A stretch of DNA of 64,000 nucleotides. Source: Hippophae tibetana (lineage: Eukaryota > Streptophyta > Magnoliopsida > Rosales > Elaeagnaceae). Location of the stretch: assembly GCA_037013495.1 (NCBI GenBank), contig CM072806.1, positions 18,831,001-18,895,000 on the forward strand, read 5' to 3'. The notes beneath the pieces were generated by a model. That model did not search any database, was not told the origin of the DNA, and saw nothing but the letters and a program-made list of their open reading frames with translations. The translations under genes and the position numbers were made by a program. Below are positions 59,373 to 64,000 of the stretch, piece after piece. Positions within the stretch are counted from its first letter, which is position 1; each line of letters opens with the position of its first letter.

Positions 59373-62300
59373 TAATTATACGAAGGTCAATTGTTCTTCC
59401 AACTCAATAAGTGATCGGGATTTAAATGAGGGGTGAAAATGCTAACCCATGGAATCTTTTCTCAAGCTCTATATCAATTTGGTCAAGTAGACCTCACAAC
59501 GGGAATTGAAAATTTAACACAATGGAAGTACAAAACAACATTCTCAATTCAATGCACAATAAAAACAACATGCAATAAGAAAGAAGAAACTATAGTAAAC
59601 ACACTAGTAATGATGTGCCTCACAGGCTCCTGTCTAGGCTAGCAACATGCATAAACATAACAAACATCATATAACATGAAAAACAATCATACATACTAAA
59701 AAACTATAAGGGATTTTCAATCCCTTCAATACTTCATATGTGGAAGCGTATTCGATAAATGATGATTGTACTTTCATAACATACAATCATACATTACATA
59801 ACATGCAATCATACATTACATAACAAACCATAATAAAGAGTTCAACACCTGATATATTACCAGGGTAAGGAGATATAGACTCTTTAGAGACTCGTACTAA
59901 AAATGCATGATCAAAAAGAAAAAAAAAATTAGAAAGCTATATACATGCTACAAGGAAAGGAAAACAAGCATGCAATTGCACAAAACAAATAAGCTTTCGA
60001 ATTAGAGTCTAAATCTACTATGATGGAACATACAAAATAGAAATTTAGATTACACTAACACAAAAGAAAATCTTGTATATAGAAACTCTATCTATGTGGT
60101 AACATTCTTGCATTGTTTAAAGAAAAAACTTAGTAGTATATAATCCATTAATCAATAACACAGTTACAACTTTGATAGAAAATAAAACCATTAATACCTT
60201 TATCAACTGGGACCTCCATCTTACCTTTTTATCTGCTTTCGCAACCACTTGTAAAGCACAAGAACTCATCTCACCTCTAAAGCCAATGCCATCCAATGTG
60301 GGGTGATCAGAAACCACAGATCAGTAACCATAATTATAACTACTCCTATTCTTGACGACTATTCTCAAATTGAGAAAACCTATCTCTTATTGCACACAAC
60401 AAGACATATGAGAACTCAAAACATTTAACTTAAATAACTCTTATACTGAGGTTTTCACAAATTAATAGTTACATCCAAGTAACTCCCAACCAACACATGG
60501 CTTATATAAAACCCACTTGCAAACAACATCTTAAGTACTCAATACCCAAAACTACAATTTTGCTCACCCAATCATGAATCACTAATATCGAATAACATTC
60601 AAGGTATTAGTGATTTAAAAATAGAAAAATGAGATGTCAATTTAACATAGCTCTGTTGCATTTTCTAAATGCAAAATAAGAAAAAAATGGGGGGTATTTA
60701 TAAAGCTCAAAATTGTCACATGGTCAACCACCTGTGGCAAGGTCCTTGGCGAGCTTGGTGGTGAGGTGGTAAAAAGTGACATTTTTTTCATTCCAAAAAT
60801 TACTGAGTACTTTCCATAAATACTTGCACCCAAAAAGAACCAAAAACACAAATGGAAATGTTGTTGGGTTGCTTAAGATGGCCTATGAAATCTTTTTATG
60901 AGCTTCATATCAATTTGACCAAGCATGTCTCACAACATGAATCGAGCAATTAACACAGCAAAAGTACAAAAATAGAATTCTCAATTAATACACAACAAAA
61001 ACAACTTGCTATAAGAAAGAAGAAATTGTAGTAAACACACTAGTGACGATATGCCTTTAGGTCCTGTCCAAGCTAGTAACATATATAAACATAACAAATA
61101 TCACACAACATGTAAGATAGTAATACATACTAAAAAGCTATAAGGGATTTCCAATCTCTTTAGGACCTCATATGTGGAAACATATTCGATAAATGATGAT
61201 TGTATTTTCATAGTGTGCAATCATGCATTACATAACAAACTATAATAAAGAGTCACATACCTAGTACATTACCAGGGTAAGGGGATACATACTCCTTAGA
61301 GACTCGCACTAAAAATGCATGATCAAAAAACATAATTAATAATTAGAAAGCTATAGGTATACTACAATGAAAGGAAAGAAAGCATGAAACTATGCAAAAC
61401 AAATAAGCTTTCTAATCCGAGTCTAAATCTAGTATGATGGAACATACATAATAAAAACTCAAATTATACTATCATAAAAACAGATCATGCACAACACCAG
61501 ATATAATTAGGTAAGCCTACATAGAAACCCTATGTATGTGGTAACATCCTCAAGTTTCTTAAGGTAACTACTCAATAGAAAACAATCTACTAATCAATAT
61601 AATAATTACAACTCTAAAATAAATAAATAAAAATACTACCTTTATTAGCTGGGATCTCCATCCTAACTGCATGTTACCACTTTTGCTTATTGTATTTACA
61701 ATGACTTAGTTTGACTCACGATCTCAGCTTTCCTATAAAGCCCACACCACCAGTAACCAGAAATATAACAACTCACTCTCTTGAAGACTACCCTCAAACT
61801 CAAACACTCTATCTTTTATTGCGCACAACAAGAGATGAGAATTCAAATCATTTAACTTAACTCGCTTCCACAAAGAAGTTTTCACAACATCGATAAAATA
61901 GTCTTAAGTACTCATATCTTAAAAATCCTATTTTACACTAAATAGAAAACATCATCTCGAATACTCATAACTCATAAGCATGGTTTTTCTCACACAATCA
62001 CAGATCATTAATATCGAACAACACCTAATGTATTAGTGATCCAGAAACCAAAAAATGATATGTCAATTTAACATAGCTCTGTTGCATTTTTCTGAATACT
62101 AAATAAGAAAAAATGAGGGGTCTTTGTAGAAATCAAAATTTTCACCTCACCAGTCATCTCGCCAACCACCACACCAAGAGTGGTGACAAACATGGTGGCA
62201 AAGTGCTAAAAAGTGACATTTTTTTGTTTAAAAAATTGTCAAGTACTTTCCATAAATAACCACATTTGAAATGAACCAAAAACACAAGTGATAATGTTGG

Positions 62301-62545
62301 CTCGCTCCGAAACTTGCTCGTCGAAAACCTTCACTCCACTTAGCATTCACACTACGAAAACTAATCATGTGGTGTGTGTAAGCATGCTCATATACGAAGT
62401 ATACCTCACTATATATGTGTATGAATTACTGATTCACAATAACCAACCATACATTGAGGAAGATAAAAACACTAAGTAAAATAATAGACATCATGTTTTA
62501 TACACAGAAAGCCAATACACATACATGAGTACAACATGACTTACA
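59373..62545 (-). mobile_element. Tandem family G LTR units (copies D and E)
   Basis: Two direct units of about 1.41-1.44 kb: D about 59440-60868 and E about 60869-62290. For example CAGGGTAAGG is at 59861 and 61273, and AACACAA before ...AATGTTG is at 60845 and 62281. A further 255 bp (62291-62545) completes the 5' part of the G LTR, starting TGTAAGTCATG on the minus strand. Each unit has a TATAAATA box on the minus strand (near 60700 and a weaker equivalent in E). The block interrupts Copia-H between protease and integrase. No target duplication was found. Open frames inside are spurious. Confidence 0.65.
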
Positions 62546-64000
62546 ACTTTTGAGCAAGAATTGTTTTCATGAGATTCATAAGAGAAGGTGTTCATACCAA
62601 GTTTGGCTATATGCAAGGCATCAATACTCCCTATAACCAATAGTTGAATACATTGAAACTCTTGCTTGACTACTAGATTAGTTGGATCAGATGCCACATG
62701 ATGTGATGCTCTTAAGTCAATGAACCATCTAGGATCTACAGATACACAAGAAGCATATGCATTGATTTTTTTTTTGTCGTGACTATGTAGCCTGTGGTTA
62801 CACTATGTTTAATTCTGATACACATGCAAGATGAGTTGAGGACAAGTTGTAAATGATCTTTGTGTCAATAACGATTGTTGTTGAGGAATAGCACCCTTGT
62901 GATGGAGGAAGAACTTATATCATTTCGAGGGTTCTTGATTTAATTCCTGAATTTGACATATCAAAGGGAGTGATCATCCTTTTTTGGCATCATAAGATTG
63001 GGATTTTTTGGAATTGTTGATGTTGTTTTCGTTTGTGGATTTCGTTTCGTAGTTCTTTTTGAAATCTTTGTATATTCTTCTTGATTTTTATTTCTATGTT
63101 CAATCAATCTTTTTTCTTCATAATAAAAAAGGGTAGAAAAAAGAAGAAGGGTTCTACTGTTCCTAGTTTTGAATAAGAAAAGTTTATAAATTAGAATCCC
63201 AATTTTAAACGGTCATAACTTTGGAACTTAAATTCCACCATTTACATCACCTACCGAAGGTTTAACGTTTTTGTCGCACAGGTTCTGTTATGTTTGCTTT
63301 CGGTTTTGTTCAAAGCAACTATAACGGAGATTCAGGTGCCTACCAAGAGTGTGCTTAAAAATATTCTAAAGATTAGGCAATTAAGATTAATTGGGTTGGA
63401 TCATAGCAAGGTTGGCTTGTTATGGTTAATAATACTGTGTGGGAAAATTATTGTTTTGATATAAAAAGATTGACTTGAGTTAAAGGTATGTGGCTGAAAT
63501 TGATTATTAAACTCTGGATTAAATTGAATATACTGACAAAAGGATGGTTGAAGACGGTTCTTTTGACGAAATTGAGATGGACCTCTGTTGTCTGTCACAA
63601 CAACACAAGATTGATTAAACTTAAACCAGCAAGATCCAGCAAAGTCCCCTGATTTTTCACAAATTTTGCATCAAGATTTAGTCATATTACTATCGAATCC
63701 TCTTCCATGGTTCTTGTTTCTATAAGAGATGATAGAGAGTATGTTATCCAGTCATATTTCTGAGATATCTATACCTTGTTTATAATAAAATTGGTTTTGG
63801 GTAAGGATTGATTAACATTGAAAGGTTTGTTTTGATCAGAATTTGACTATTTATGGAAAGCTTGATTATTGAAAACTTGCTGATTGACATCAGTAATCAA
63901 ATGTGAGAAAGGAATTGTCGCATTCAAACCTTGCTACAAAGGAATAAACGTTTACTTTTTTTGTCAATCTGTGCAAGATTTGCAGAGGAGTTTTCAAGAT
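62546..64000 (-). pseudogene. Copia-H gag end and protease, running off the window
   Basis: Minus strand: a gag zinc knuckle CKICEKSGDFAGSC (about 63626-63680) whose His is Asp, followed by a Gln/Asn/Pro/Ser-rich linker (QFRQKNRLQPSFCQYIQFNP, 63.4-63.6 kb) typical of Copia gag. Then protease WFIDLRASHHVASDPTNL (about 62680-62735), in which the D-S-G motif is altered to D-L-R, and SYESHENNSCSKV up to the junction with the G LTR. The stretch 62.76-63.35 kb is poorly readable. The element's gag start and 5' LTR would lie beyond position 64000. Confidence 0.72.

Noticed and set aside
60117..60851. Minus-strand frames within the tandem G LTR units
   Set aside because: They lie in LTR-type promoter sequence, are not conserved between the D and E units, and show no domain.
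1..64000. CRISPR arrays, bacterial operons, phage or other prokaryotic systems
   Set aside because: Composition, introns, LTR retrotransposons and CACTA elements show that this is plant nuclear DNA; no regularly spaced identical repeats with unique spacers were seen.

Overview
This window looks like gene-poor, repeat-packed nuclear DNA of a flowering plant, most likely a eudicot. It is strongly AT-rich. Every coding trace I can recognise belongs to a plant transposable element: Ty1/Copia, an Athila-type Ty3/Gypsy element, and CACTA (En/Spm) DNA transposons. I found no intact host gene, rRNA, confident tRNA or CRISPR array. All transposon genes carry stops, frameshifts or deletions, which suggests old heterochromatin such as pericentromeric DNA. 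For clarity I label the LTR families S (solo LTRs of an Athila/Tat-like Gypsy), F and G (both Copia-associated).

Layout, left to right. 0-6.4 kb: degenerate tandem repeats (a ~515-bp duplication, a ~68-bp minisatellite, and a ~450-bp satellite-like repeat with ~220-bp internal units), with a MITE-like element inside. 6.4-15.6 kb: a Copia relic (Copia-B, LTR 6432-6663) split by an 8.2-kb CACTA relic (CACTA-1, 7189-15419). That CACTA in turn holds a family S solo LTR (13356-15205, target duplication ACAAC). 16.9-33.6 kb: a tentative second, much older CACTA (CACTA-2), filled by a gag-only Copia with family F LTRs (18.6-23.6 kb), an Athila-related solo LTR flanked by a 92-bp direct repeat (24.4-25.7 kb), and a Copia relic with family G LTRs (28.4-32.5 kb). 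35.0-42.7 kb: Copia-A, the best preserved element, complete from LTR to LTR with target duplication ATACA; its leader is interrupted by a second S solo LTR (35884-37910, target duplication ATGAC).

44.8-64 kb is the deepest nest, mostly on the minus strand. Copia-H (gag-protease at 62.5-64 kb, integrase at 56.3-59.4 kb) is split by a tandem pair of family G LTR units (59.4-62.5 kb), by an F solo LTR (57226-58823, target duplication CATAC), and abuts a further G LTR. That last G LTR, the 5' LTR of another Copia whose primer-binding site and gag lie at 44.8-45.84 kb, is itself split by a 9-kb Athila-type element (45898-54888).

The genes do not form a working system. The window is a stratified record of insertion, recombination to solo LTRs, and decay. 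The most unusual items are the 92-bp duplication around an LTR, the hypervariable GC-rich block inside the S solo LTRs, the tandem G LTR units, and the ~450-bp satellite with a MITE at a unit junction. All family assignments come from reading motifs by eye; no database search was run.
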